Of a DNA stretch of 64,000 nt, positions 46,645 to 55,180 are shown one piece after another. The notes below the pieces were generated by a model. It was not told the origin of the DNA, made no database searches, and saw nothing but the letters and a program-made list of their open reading frames with translations. Each line of letters begins with the position of its first letter. Position 1 is the stretch's first letter. Position numbers and translations under genes: made by a program. Origin of the DNA: Micromonospora profundi (GTDB lineage: Bacteria > Actinomycetota > Actinomycetes > Mycobacteriales > Micromonosporaceae); contig NZ_JAATJK010000001.1 of NCBI RefSeq assembly GCF_011927785.1, positions 6,388,501-6,452,500 on the forward strand. The letters are read 5' to 3'.

Positions 46645-47606
46645 CGTTCCTCCTGAGGGTCACCGACGCCTGCGGCGTCCAGGGCTAGCAGGGCGGCACC
46701 GAGGCAGCCCGCCTCGTCGCCGAGGGCCGCCACGACCAGTCGCGGCTCCCGGTGAAAGGTCAAACGCTCGCGCAGCGCCATCCGCAGCGGGTCGAGGAGC
46801 CGGTCCCCCGCCTGGGCCAGGCCGCCGCCGAGCACTATCGTCGCCACGTCGAACAGCGCCTGACCGGTTGCCAGACCGTCCGCGAGCGCCTCGACCGCCT
46901 CCCGCCAGACCTGCCCGGCGAGCGGCTCGCCGGCCGTAGCCCGCTCCACCACCCCGGCCGCCGTCACCTCGGGCGATCCGCCAGCCAACTCCGCGTACCG
47001 GCGGCCGATCGCGGAGGCCGAAGCCACCGCCTCCAGGCAACCCGGCCGGCCGCAGCCGCAGCGCGGGCCGTCGGGGCGTACCAGGATGTGGCCGATCTCG
47101 CCGGCGGCGCCGTGCGCGCCGGTGGCGGCCACACCGTCGACGACGTGGGCGGCGGCGATGCCTGTGCCGATCGCCACGAAGAGCACGTGGCCGGTGCCGC
47201 GCCCGGCGCCGAGCCGCGCCTCGGCCAGGCCACCGACGCGCACGTCGTGACCGAGCGCCGTGGGCAGGCCGAGCCGCGTCGCTACAAGATCCCGCAGCGG
47301 TACGTCCCGGAAGCCCACATTCGCCGACCACACAGCGACCCCACGCGCCTCGTCAACGACCCCCGGCACGGCGACGCCCGCCGCGACAGGAGTGAGCCCG
47401 TCGGCGCGCGCCTTGGCGGCCAGCCCTTCGGCGACATCGAGGATTGTGGCGACCACCGCGGCCGGGCCGCGCCCGGCGTCGGTGGGGTGCCGCTCGGTGT
47501 GGACAGCGACACCATCCGGCCGGACCAGCGCGCACTTCATGCCGGTACCGCCGACGTCCAACGCAACAACCACCTGGTCGGCGTCCACGGCGACGCCGTC
47601 CCTCAC
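46641..47606 (-). CDS. ROK-family sugar kinase
   Basis: 321 residues. The phosphate motif is VVALDVGGTGMKCALVRP, the ROK signature VLFVAIGTGIAAAHVVDGV with GAAGEIGH, and the zinc site CGCGRPGCLEA. Its position between a SIS protein and nagA points to N-acetylglucosamine/glucosamine kinase activity (inference). The stop overlaps nagA by ATGA. The start is GTG 47606, without a clear Shine-Dalgarno sequence. Confidence 0.9.
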   Translation of the reverse strand: MRDGVAVDADQVVVALDVGGTGMKCALVRPDGVAVHTERHPTDAGRGPAAVVATILDVAEGLAAKARADGLTPVAAGVAVPGVVDEARGVAVWSANVGFRDVPLRDLVATRLGLPTALGHDVRVGGLAEARLGAGRGTGHVLFVAIGTGIAAAHVVDGVAATGAHGAAGEIGHILVRPDGPRCGCGRPGCLEAVASASAIGRRYAELAGGSPEVTAAGVVERATAGEPLAGQVWREAVEALADGLATGQALFDVATIVLGGGLAQAGDRLLDPLRMALRERLTFHREPRLVVAALGDEAGCLGAALLALDAAGVGDPQEER

Positions 47607-47661
47607 GGTGCTAGCCCGGTTCGCGACTGCGGGGCTCGCAAACCCGGCTCACTCCTCGCGC

Positions 47662-48591
47662 TCACGCCAACACCACGGACCGGGTGAGGTGCCTCGGCGC
47701 ATCCGGGTCGAGGCCGCGGCTTGTCGCCAGCGCGACGGCGAAGCGCTGGGCCAGGATCAGGTCGGCCATCGGGTCGACCGGCGTACGACCGGCCGACCAG
47801 CTGCCGAGCACCGTGCGCCAGCCGTGCGTACGGCTGTGCACGAAAGCCGCGCCGGTGGCCGCCACGTCCTCGGGCAGCCCGTCGGGCAGCTCACCGAACG
47901 CCCAGACCAGCCGGCCGGGACCGGCGATCGAGATGGGGCCGTGCCGGTAGTCCATCGCCGGGTACGCCTCGGCCCAGAAGGTGGCCGCCTCCCGGCACTT
48001 CAGGGCGGCCTCCTGGGCCAGTCCGACCGTCCACCCCCGACCGAGGAAGGTGACCTGCTCGATGCTTGTCGGGTCGATCGGCAGCGGGGAGCGCACCGCC
48101 ACCTCGGCGTCGGCGGCGAGCGCGGTCACCGGGTCGCCGAGGTGGGCGCGCAGCAGGGCCAGCGCTGTGGTCGCGAAGCGGGTCTGCACCACCGACCGCT
48201 CGTCGGCGAAGGGCATTGTCACCGCGGCACTGGCCAGCTCGACCGCCGGGGACGCCGGGTCGCCGACGATGACTGTGGTGGGGGTGACCCCGCGCAGCGC
48301 GGCGAGGAGTTCCAGCACCTCGGTGGTGGTGCCGGAGCGGGTGATGGCGATCAGCCGGTCGTAGCGGCGGCCGGCGGGGAACTCGGACGCCTGGAACGCG
48401 TCGGTCTCGCCCTGGCCGGTCTGCTCGCGGCGGGCGGCGTACGCCATCGCCATGAACCACGACGTGCCGCAACCGACGACCGCGACCCGCTCGCCGGGGC
48501 GCGGAAGGTCGCCGCGTACGACGCCGGACAGTCGGGCCGCTTCCCGCCAGCAGTCGGGTTGGCTCGCGATCTCCGCGTCCACGTACGTCAT
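47662..48591 (-). CDS. SIS-domain protein, probable glucosamine-6-phosphate deaminase/isomerase
   Basis: 309 residues. Two SIS domains: VAVVGCGTSWFMAMAYAARRE, and ITRSGTTTEVLELLAAL with the second half VTFLGRGWTVGLAQEAALKCRE and YRHGPISIA. It resembles the isomerase half of GlmS and NagB-II/AgaS deaminases, giving the final step of amino-sugar catabolism. ATG 48591 follows GAGGGAG. It is the first gene of the minus-strand operon with the ROK kinase and nagA, 55 bp before the kinase. Confidence 0.88.
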   Translation of the reverse strand: MTYVDAEIASQPDCWREAARLSGVVRGDLPRPGERVAVVGCGTSWFMAMAYAARREQTGQGETDAFQASEFPAGRRYDRLIAITRSGTTTEVLELLAALRGVTPTTVIVGDPASPAVELASAAVTMPFADERSVVQTRFATTALALLRAHLGDPVTALAADAEVAVRSPLPIDPTSIEQVTFLGRGWTVGLAQEAALKCREAATFWAEAYPAMDYRHGPISIAGPGRLVWAFGELPDGLPEDVAATGAAFVHSRTHGWRTVLGSWSAGRTPVDPMADLILAQRFAVALATSRGLDPDAPRHLTRSVVLA

Positions 48592-48786
48592 GGGAAACTC
48601 CCTCGCAGCGAGCTGTGCGCAATACGGCTCGTTACATCCGTATTTCGCGCGTCATTCTGCGCGAACCGGGGTGGCTGTGGCAACCGGCCGTCCGTTCGCG
48701 CAGGTCTGTCTTTTGCGCCCACCCAGTTTCGCGCACTAGTGTGCACGCAATCAATCACCGTTCGTGCAGTCAGTGGAGGGCCCTCG
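48592..48786. promoter_or_regulatory. Divergent amino-sugar operon/DeoR regulator region with TTCGCGC sites
   Basis: TTCGCGC (48644-48650) and GCGCGAA (48659-48665) form a perfect inverted repeat with an 8-nt spacer. Further TTCGCGC copies are at 48695-48701 and 48728-48734. A near-perfect 14-bp palindrome GCGCACTAGTGTGC sits at 48731-48744. The clustering fits multiple operators for the divergent DeoR-type regulator. Confidence 0.6.
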
Positions 48787-49572
48787 GTGGACCGGTACGC
48801 CAGATGGAACGCCCTGCTCGAAATGCTGACCGACAACGGCCGGGTGAGCGTCGAGGCGGCAGCCGAGCGGCTGGACGTCTCCCAGGCCACCATCCGACGT
48901 GACTTCGACCAGCTCGCCCAGCAGCAGATGATCACCCGCACGCGGGGTGGCGCGGTCGCCAACGGGGTCTCGTACGACCTGCCGCTGCGCTACAAGACGG
49001 CAAAGCACTCGGCGGAGAAGCAGCGGATAGGCGCCGCTGCCGCCGCGCTCGTCACGCCCGGCACTGTGGTCGGCCTGAACGGTGGCACCACGAGCACCGA
49101 GGTGGCCCGGGCGCTCGCCGTACGGCCGGATCTGAACACCAGCGCCGAGGGCGCCCAGCTCACTGTGGTGACCAACGCGCTGAACATCGCCAACGAGCTG
49201 CTCGTGCGGTCCCGGATGAAGGTGGTTGTGGCCGGCGGGGTGGTACGCCCGAAGTCGTTCGAACTCGTCGGCCCGCTGGGCGGGGCGCTGCTGCGCGAGG
49301 TCACGCTTGACGTCGCGTTGCTGGGCGTCGACGCCATCGACCCGCAGCTCGGCGCGGCTGCCCACCACGAGGGCGAGGCCGCCATGAACAACCTCATGGT
49401 GGCCCGCGCCAAGCGCGTGGTGATCATCGCGGACTCGTCCAAGCTGGGTGGTCACGCCTTCGCCCGGATCTGCCCGGTCGAGCGGGTCGAGACCCTGGTC
49501 ACCGACTCCGGTGCCGCACCCGAGGTGGTGGACGCCTTCCGGGCGGCGGGAGTGCAGGTCGTCTGCGCCTGA
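48787..49572 (+). CDS. DeoR/GlpR-family transcriptional regulator of amino-sugar catabolism
   Basis: 261 residues. An N-terminal HTH (RWNALLEMLTDNGRVSVEAA, then LDVSQATIRRDFDQLAQQQ) precedes a sugar-phosphate-binding DeoRC domain (GLNGGTTSTEVARAL, VVVAGGVVRPKSFELVGP, VIIADSSKLGGHAF). GTG 48787 follows GGAGGG. It is divergent from the SIS/ROK/nagA operon, so it is probably its repressor, with an amino-sugar phosphate as inducer (inference). The ORF runs much further upstream, but only this part has family similarity. Confidence 0.9.
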   Translation: MDRYARWNALLEMLTDNGRVSVEAAAERLDVSQATIRRDFDQLAQQQMITRTRGGAVANGVSYDLPLRYKTAKHSAEKQRIGAAAAALVTPGTVVGLNGGTTSTEVARALAVRPDLNTSAEGAQLTVVTNALNIANELLVRSRMKVVVAGGVVRPKSFELVGPLGGALLREVTLDVALLGVDAIDPQLGAAAHHEGEAAMNNLMVARAKRVVIIADSSKLGGHAFARICPVERVETLVTDSGAAPEVVDAFRAAGVQVVCA

Positions 49573-49618
49573 GCGGTCACGCTCCGTCAATGGAATACAT
49601 CGATCGGCGCGTCGATGC

Positions 49619-49656
49619 ATACCGGGTATTGCGCGCGCCTGCATACCGCGTATGGT
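49619..49656 (+). promoter_or_regulatory. ABC exporter promoter with two palindromic sites
   Basis: TTGCGC (49629-49634), 16-nt spacer, TATGGT (49651-49656). Palindromes ATACC-G-GGTAT (49619-49629) and ATAC-CGC-GTAT (49643-49653) start 24 bp apart and overlap the -35 and -10 boxes. This looks like repressor control; no regulator is linked except the DeoR gene just upstream. Confidence 0.55.
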
Positions 49657-49692
49657 GTCGGCTGTCACGCCCACCATCGGGGGAGGTGCAGC

Positions 49693-50703
49693 TTGCCAGC
49701 TGTCCTGGAGATCGAAGGTCTACGTAAGACGTACAAGAGTCGTCGACGAGGCACCCGCAACGCGCTCGACGGCTTCGACATGCGGGTCGAGGCAGGGCAG
49801 GTGCACGGCTTCCTCGGCCCCAACGGGTCCGGTAAGACGACTACCCTGCGCACACTGCTCGGTCTGATCCGGCCCGACGGTGGTCGGATGGCGTTGCTCG
49901 GCCACGAGGTGCCCCACGCGCTGTCCACAGTCGCCAGCCAGGTCGGCGCGATCGTCGAGAGCCCGCAGTTCTTCCCGCACTTCACGGCCCGCGACACGCT
50001 GTCCCTGCTGGCCAGCGCGGGCGAGGTGCCCGCCGTCCGCGTGGACGAGGCCCTGGAGATGGTCGGGCTGCGCGACCGCGCCGGCGAGCGTGTCAAGACG
50101 TACTCGCTTGGAATGAAGCAGCGGCTCGCCGTCGCCTCCGCCCTGCTGAAGGACCCTAAGCTGCTCATCCTCGACGAGCCGGCGAACGGCCTCGACCCGG
50201 GTGGCATCCGCGAGATGCGCACGCTGATGCGGACACTCGCCGAACACGGCATGACAGTCGTGCTGTCCAGCCACATCCTCGGCGAGATCCAGCTGATCTG
50301 CGACTCGGTCACCATCATCTCGCTCGGTCGGAGGGTCGCCTTCGGGCCGGTCGACGAGGTGCTCGCACAGCACTCGTCCGGCGGAGTCCGGGTCCGGCTG
50401 GAGGCGGTCAGCGACCTGCCGGCGGCCACCGACGCGCTCACCCGGGCCGGCGTCCGGGTCACCGGGCACCCGGACCACCTGATCCTGACCGGCGTCGACA
50501 AGCCGGCCACCGTCACACGTCTGCTCGCCGAGCAGCACCTCTACGTCAGCGAGCTGGCTCCGATAGCGGTCGACCTGGAGAGCGTCTTCCTGGAACTCAC
50601 CGCCACCGCGCCGGTACCCGGTCAGAACCGGCAGGTCGACCAGTCCGCAAAGGTCGGTGGGACGGGCCAGCCCGGTGCCGCCGCAGGAGGGTGGGGCGCG
50701 TGA
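49693..50703 (+). CDS. ABC transporter ATPase
   Basis: 336 residues. Walker A is FLGPNGSGKTTTLR, the signature YSLGMKQRLAVASALL, Walker B LLILDEPANGLDPGG and the H-loop LSSHILGEI. It is of the bacitracin/lantibiotic-type exporter class (BcrA-like). The start is TTG 49693, with GGAGG 6 nt upstream (LPAVLEIEGLRKTY). A low-complexity tail follows, and the stop overlaps the permease start (GTGA). Confidence 0.9.
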   Translation: MPAVLEIEGLRKTYKSRRRGTRNALDGFDMRVEAGQVHGFLGPNGSGKTTTLRTLLGLIRPDGGRMALLGHEVPHALSTVASQVGAIVESPQFFPHFTARDTLSLLASAGEVPAVRVDEALEMVGLRDRAGERVKTYSLGMKQRLAVASALLKDPKLLILDEPANGLDPGGIREMRTLMRTLAEHGMTVVLSSHILGEIQLICDSVTIISLGRRVAFGPVDEVLAQHSSGGVRVRLEAVSDLPAATDALTRAGVRVTGHPDHLILTGVDKPATVTRLLAEQHLYVSELAPIAVDLESVFLELTATAPVPGQNRQVDQSAKVGGTGQPGAAAGGWGA

Positions 50704-51716
50704 GCCTCTATCGTACGGAGCTGCGCCGGCTCGCCAAGCGGCGCTTCACCCGCTACATGTCGCTGCTCGGCCTGCTGGTGCTGGCCGCAGTGGTGGTCGG
50801 TGTCTTCTTCACCAACCAGAAGATCGACGCTGCTCAGCTCGCCAAGGCCGAGCGTCAGGCCGACCAGCAGCACCAGGAGCAGGTGCGCTGGAGCGAGCAG
50901 GAGCGTGTCGAGTGCGAGCGGGCCAAGGCAGCCGGCACACCGAACGACGGCCGCTACCCCGCCGACTGCTCGGTGATCACGGCGCCGAGCCGCGACCAGA
51001 TCGAGGCGAAGTGGTTCCTGCCTTCGACCTTCAACTTCCGCGAGACGTTCGACGAGACGCTGGTCCCGTTCGCGGCGATCCTCGCGCTTGTCGGATTCGT
51101 GATCGGCGCGTCCTTCATCGGCGCCGAGTGGAGCACCGGCGGCATGATGAACCTGCTGCTCTGGCGACCGAAGCGGCTCACCGTACTGCTCACCAAGCTG
51201 GCCGCGCTGCTCACCGGCGTCCTGGCGGTGACGTTGCCCGCCGCGGTGCTCTGGTTCGCCGGGTTCTGGGCGGTCGCGACATTCCGCGGCAGCACCGAGA
51301 AGATGACCTCCGGGGCCTGGCAGTCGTTCGCCCTGACCGGGTTGCGCGGCGTGGTGCTGGTGCTTGCGGTCACCACCATCGGATTCGCGCTGGCCTCGCT
51401 CGGACGGCACACGGCGATGGCCCTCGGTGGTGTCGTCGCGCTGATGGTGGTCGGCCAGTTCGGGCTGGGCATCCTCCTTGAGATGGCGAGCGTACGGTTC
51501 GCCGAGGCATGGCTGCTGCCCACGTACGCGCTGGCGTGGATGACCAAGAAGATCACCCTGGAGGACTGGAACTCCTGCAACGCGAACTACTACGGCGAGT
51601 GCAATCCGGCCACCATGGACATCACCTGGCAGCAGTCGTCTGTGCTGTTCTCGGTCGGCGTCGTGGTGATCCTCGGCGCGGCGCTCTGGGCGATGCGGCG
51701 GCGCGACATCTCCTGA
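50700..51716 (+). CDS. ABC-2-type permease partner
   Basis: 338 residues with six hydrophobic segments. A long extracytoplasmic segment after TM1 is rich in charged residues and has two Cys (ECERAK, DCSVI); TM segments follow, e.g. FAAILALVGFVIGASFIG. GTG 50700 overlaps the ATPase stop. GTG 50691 is an alternative. Confidence 0.87.
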   Translation: MSLYRTELRRLAKRRFTRYMSLLGLLVLAAVVVGVFFTNQKIDAAQLAKAERQADQQHQEQVRWSEQERVECERAKAAGTPNDGRYPADCSVITAPSRDQIEAKWFLPSTFNFRETFDETLVPFAAILALVGFVIGASFIGAEWSTGGMMNLLLWRPKRLTVLLTKLAALLTGVLAVTLPAAVLWFAGFWAVATFRGSTEKMTSGAWQSFALTGLRGVVLVLAVTTIGFALASLGRHTAMALGGVVALMVVGQFGLGILLEMASVRFAEAWLLPTYALAWMTKKITLEDWNSCNANYYGECNPATMDITWQQSSVLFSVGVVVILGAALWAMRRRDIS

Positions 51717-51836
51717 CCAGCGTCAGCCCGACAGGAAACAACAGCGCGCGGCCGGTCCGGCCGTCGGTCATCCGACGAGCGGGGCCGGCCGTGCCGGCTG
51801 CTGCGACCTTGGTCGTCCCTGGTTAGGCTGAACGTC

Positions 51837-52271
51837 ATGCCCGCCGACGCCTCCCCGGCCGCCCCCGAGCCGTCCATCGACGCTCGTCCGGGCGACACGA
51901 CGGGCGCCGGCTCGCCGAGCGTTCCGACGCCCCGGCCGGCACCACAGGTCGAGAGCACCGACGACGCCGGGCTGGACGACGACATTGGGCTGGACGACGA
52001 GATTGCGGCCGAACCCGCCGAACTCGCCGAACCGGCCGCCGCGGGACTGACAGCGCGGGAACTGGCGATCCTCGCCTTCGAGCAGCAGTGGTGGCGGCAC
52101 GCCGGTGCCAAGGAGCAGGCCGTCCGGGACACGTTCGGCCTCTCCTCGACGCGCTACTACCAGCTGCTCAACGGGCTGTTGGACAATCCGGCGGCGCTCG
52201 CGGCCGACCCCGTGCTGATCGGCCGTCTCCGCCGGCTGCGCTCGTCACGCGCCCGTAACCGCCGCCGCTGA
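51837..52271 (+). CDS. DUF3263-domain protein
   Basis: 144 residues. A disordered, acidic N-terminus is followed by a small HTH-like domain (LTARELAILAFEQQWWRHAG, VRDTFGLSSTRYYQLLNGLL) and a basic RRLRSSRARNRRR end. The domain is conserved in actinobacteria and probably binds DNA. TAGGCT at 51824-51829 lies 7 nt before ATG 51837 (leaderless). Confidence 0.85.
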   Translation: MPADASPAAPEPSIDARPGDTTGAGSPSVPTPRPAPQVESTDDAGLDDDIGLDDEIAAEPAELAEPAAAGLTARELAILAFEQQWWRHAGAKEQAVRDTFGLSSTRYYQLLNGLLDNPAALAADPVLIGRLRRLRSSRARNRRR

Positions 52272-52458
52272 GCGGACATCCGTCCTCCGTGCGCCCCGCA
52301 GCGGGCGTCGCATTCGTACCGACCATGCCCGGTTGAGTACGCCGTCCCCGGTGCCCGGTCCGCCGCAGTCGACCAAAGCATGTCGCCAAGCCGGACGGGT
52401 AGGCACCGGGGAGACCGAGCCGCTGCTCAGCGGCTGCGGTCCGACGGGGGGAGGGATC

Positions 52459-53106
52459 ATGACGGGTGCCAACCCGAGCCGGCCATCGCAAGGTGCGACC
52501 GGCAGAGCCCAACAGGCGCGGCAGGAGGCGTCCCAGGTCGGACACCAGGCCGCCCAGGCCGGCGGCCAGGTTGCCCACGCCGCCGCCGAGCAGGGTGGGC
52601 AGGTGGCCGCCGAGGCGCGCCAACAGGCCCGGCACCTGACCGGGGAGGCCACCAATCAGCTTCAGGAACAGGCCCGGTCTCAGCAGCAGCGGGCCGTCGA
52701 CGGTCTGCGCGGCCTGGGCCAGGGGTTCCACAACATGGCCGAACGGGACGGTGACTCCGGCCTGGCAGGCCAGGCGGTCCGCCGGGCAGCCGACGCCGCC
52801 GACCGCGCCGCCGGTTGGCTCGACGGACGGGAGCCCGGTGAGGTGCTGGACGACGTGCGGACGTACGCCCGGCAGCATCCCGGCACCTTCCTCGCTGGCG
52901 CGGCCGTGGCCGGGCTGCTGGTCGGACGGCTTACCCGTGGCCTGACCGGCGGTGGCGGCGGCGTGGCGATGTCCAGCGAGCCACCTCCACCACAGGGCGA
53001 GACAGCCGGCGCGCGACCGCAGCCGTACAGCGGGGCTGCTCGGGCGCAGAACACCTCGCCGCCTGGCCAGCCGGAACGGGACGTGCCGGGTGGGGTGGCA
53101 CCGTGA
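52459..53106 (+). CDS. Ala/Gln/Gly-rich amphipathic-repeat membrane-associated protein
   Basis: 215 residues. From ATG 52459 (MTGANPSRPSQG), heptad-like Gln/Ala/His repeats (QVGHQAAQAGGQVAHAAAEQ) precede AADAADRAAGWLDGREPGEVLDDV and one hydrophobic helix (FLAGAAVAGLLVGRLTRG). A Pro-rich tail follows. It is the first gene of a three-gene envelope cluster; the stop overlaps the holin-like start. Function is unknown, possibly a stress or membrane-stabilising role. RBS GGGAGGG. Confidence 0.75.
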   Translation: MTGANPSRPSQGATGRAQQARQEASQVGHQAAQAGGQVAHAAAEQGGQVAAEARQQARHLTGEATNQLQEQARSQQQRAVDGLRGLGQGFHNMAERDGDSGLAGQAVRRAADAADRAAGWLDGREPGEVLDDVRTYARQHPGTFLAGAAVAGLLVGRLTRGLTGGGGGVAMSSEPPPPQGETAGARPQPYSGAARAQNTSPPGQPERDVPGGVAP

Positions 53107-53498
53107 GCGCCCCGGAGAAGGAACGGACCCAGGCGTCCGTTGGCGACCTGATGGGTGACGTGACCAGGGACCTCTCCACGCTGATGCGCAAGGAGGTCGA
53201 ACTGGCCAAGGCCGAACTCCGCGAGGAGGCCACCCAGGCTGGCAAGGCCGGTGGCATGTTCGGCGGGGCGGGGCTGGCCGGGTTCCTGGCCGTGCTGTTC
53301 GTGTCGTACGCCGTCTGGTGGGGTCTGTCCAACACGATGGACGAGGGCTGGGCCGCGCTTATCGTCGCGATCATCTGGGGCGTCATCGCCGGCGGCCTCT
53401 TCGTCAACGCGCGGAACCAGGCGCGCCAGTTGCGTGCCGTACTGCCGCGGACGAAGCAGAGCGCACAGGAAATACCGGACGCCCTGCGGGGCCGGTGA
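53103..53498 (+). CDS. Phage-holin-superfamily (PF07332-type) small membrane protein
   Basis: 131 residues. A basic amphipathic N-terminal helix (MRKEVELAKAELREEA) and two TM helices (GAGLAGFLAVLFVSYAVWW and AALIVAIIWGVIAGGLFV). Despite the name, there are no phage genes around. Such proteins are ubiquitous in actinobacteria next to DUF3618 genes. GTG 53103 overlaps the preceding stop (GTGA). Confidence 0.85.
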   Translation: MSAPEKERTQASVGDLMGDVTRDLSTLMRKEVELAKAELREEATQAGKAGGMFGGAGLAGFLAVLFVSYAVWWGLSNTMDEGWAALIVAIIWGVIAGGLFVNARNQARQLRAVLPRTKQSAQEIPDALRGR

Positions 53499-53521
53499 CC
53501 ACGTCGCGAGGGGAGCAGGTC

Positions 53522-54175
53522 ATGTCGAGTGATCCGGATCAGATCCGGCGGGAGATCGAGACGACCCGCAACGAGTTGAGCAACGACATCGACGCGTTGA
53601 CCGACAAGATGAACCCGCGTCGCATCGCCGGTGACCGCGTGGGCGAGGCCCGTGGCGCGTTCACCCGAGCGAAGGAGAAGGTGATGGGCAGCACGAGCCA
53701 CAACCGTCAGCAGTCCAGCGAGCGGATGTCGCACATGGCCAATTCGGTCCGCGACGAGGCCCGGTCGTTGGGGCACCAGTCGCAGGGTGCGGTCTACTCG
53801 GCCCGGAACGAGGCCCGGTCACTCGGTCGGCAGTCCCGCGAGCAGGCGCAGGGCAACCCACTCGCGGCAGGGCTTGTCGCCTTCGGTGTCGGCCTGCTGG
53901 CCGCCTCCCTGGTCCCGCCGAGCGGGCGGGAGCGGCAGTTGGCCGGGCGGGCCCGCGACATGGTGAGCGAACACTCCGATCAGCTGCGCGACCAGGCGAG
54001 CCAGGTCGGCCACCAGGTCCGGGACAACCTGCGGGAGCCTGCCCAGCAGGCGGCGCAGTCGGTGCGGTCCTCCGCCGAGCAGGGGATGTCCACGGTTCGG
54101 GAGCAGGGCCGGTCCTCCGCCGGGCAGGTGCAGGGGCAGACGCATGCGGCCGTCGACGACCTCCGGCAGCGATGA
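53522..54175 (+). CDS. DUF3618 membrane protein
   Basis: 217 residues. The N-terminus DPDQIRREIETTRNELSNDI is the DUF3618 signature. A long Arg/Gln/Ser repeat stretch (EARSLGHQSQG, EARSLGRQSRE) follows, with one TM helix (NPLAAGLVAFGVGLLAASLV) and a coiled-coil Gln-rich tail. It is a stress- or envelope-associated structural protein; function is unknown. ATG 53522, GGGGAG upstream. Confidence 0.85.
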   Translation: MSSDPDQIRREIETTRNELSNDIDALTDKMNPRRIAGDRVGEARGAFTRAKEKVMGSTSHNRQQSSERMSHMANSVRDEARSLGHQSQGAVYSARNEARSLGRQSREQAQGNPLAAGLVAFGVGLLAASLVPPSGRERQLAGRARDMVSEHSDQLRDQASQVGHQVRDNLREPAQQAAQSVRSSAEQGMSTVREQGRSSAGQVQGQTHAAVDDLRQR

Positions 54176-54203
54176 CCCGGTCGGCCGGGCGGGGTCGGCG
54201 CCG

Positions 54204-55040
54204 ATGATGCGGGTACGTACCGCGTCCGCGCCGGCCCCCGGCCGCGAGGTGAACGAGGATCTTGCCTTCCAGGTCGGCCCGCTGGTCGGCGTCCTGGACG
54301 GGGCGACAGTGCCGGACGGCTTCGACACCGGATGCGTGCACGGGCCGGAGTGGTACGTCAGGCACCTGGCCGCCCGGATCGCGGTGGCCGAGGCGGTACG
54401 CCCAGCGGCCCGGCTGACGAGCAACCTGGCCGCGGCCATCCTCGCCGTCCGCGCCGACCACGGGGGGCAGTGCGACCTCGACCACCCTGGTACGCCGTCC
54501 AGCACCGTGTGCCTGCTGCGGGACCGTGGTGACCAGGTGGACTACCTGGTGCTCTGCGACAGCCCGCTGGTGCTCGACGAAGGCGGCCACATCAGCGTGG
54601 TGACCGACGACCGGCTGGAGGTGGCGATGGCCGAACTGCGGCAGATGGTCGCGACCGTGCCGGCCGGGGCTGTGGACCCGGTCACCCGATTCCGGCACGC
54701 GGTGGGCGTCCAGCGGGAGCGGATGAACCGTACCCACGGCTACTGGGTCGCGGCGGCCGACCCGGACGCGGCGTTCCACGCGGTGACCGGTTCGGTGCCC
54801 CGGCACGGCCCGGGGGCGCTGCGCCGGGCGGCGCTGCTCAGCGACGGCGCGTCCAGCGCGGTCGAGCAGTTCGGGTTGACCGACTGGCCAGGGTTGCTGG
54901 ACCAGTTGAGCGCCGACGGGCCGGCGGCGCTCATCGACCGGGTCCGGGCCGCCGAGCGCGAGTACGCCGACCGGCTACGCCGGCACAAGGCGACCGACGA
55001 CGCCTCGGTGGTGTTCTGCGAGTTCGAGTCCGCCGTTTGA
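54204..55040 (+). CDS. PP2C-like protein phosphatase domain protein
   Basis: 278 residues. GREVNEDLAFQVGPLVGVLDGAT is the PP2C motif region with a conserved Asp, and later ALLSDGASSAV and KATDDASVVFCEF carry the metal-binding Asp. Several classical PP2C residues differ, so it is a member of a divergent actinomycete group. The start is ATG 54204 or 54207. It lies just after the DUF3618 gene. Confidence 0.8.
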   Translation: MMRVRTASAPAPGREVNEDLAFQVGPLVGVLDGATVPDGFDTGCVHGPEWYVRHLAARIAVAEAVRPAARLTSNLAAAILAVRADHGGQCDLDHPGTPSSTVCLLRDRGDQVDYLVLCDSPLVLDEGGHISVVTDDRLEVAMAELRQMVATVPAGAVDPVTRFRHAVGVQRERMNRTHGYWVAAADPDAAFHAVTGSVPRHGPGALRRAALLSDGASSAVEQFGLTDWPGLLDQLSADGPAALIDRVRAAEREYADRLRRHKATDDASVVFCEFESAV

Positions 55041-55180
55041 ACTCCTGTCACCCCGAAGGGTGGCAACGGAGCGTGAGGAGGAACACCTCGAGCGCCCGAC
55101 CGGCCGGTACCGGTGACCGGACCGCCAGTGCAAGGCCAATGGGGTGGACTTCAGCCCATGAGGACGGCAGACTGCGGCAC

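Noticed and set aside
53103..53498. Prophage, suggested by the holin-like family name
   Set aside because: No phage genes nearby; this family is a normal chromosomal partner of DUF3618 genes in actinobacteria.
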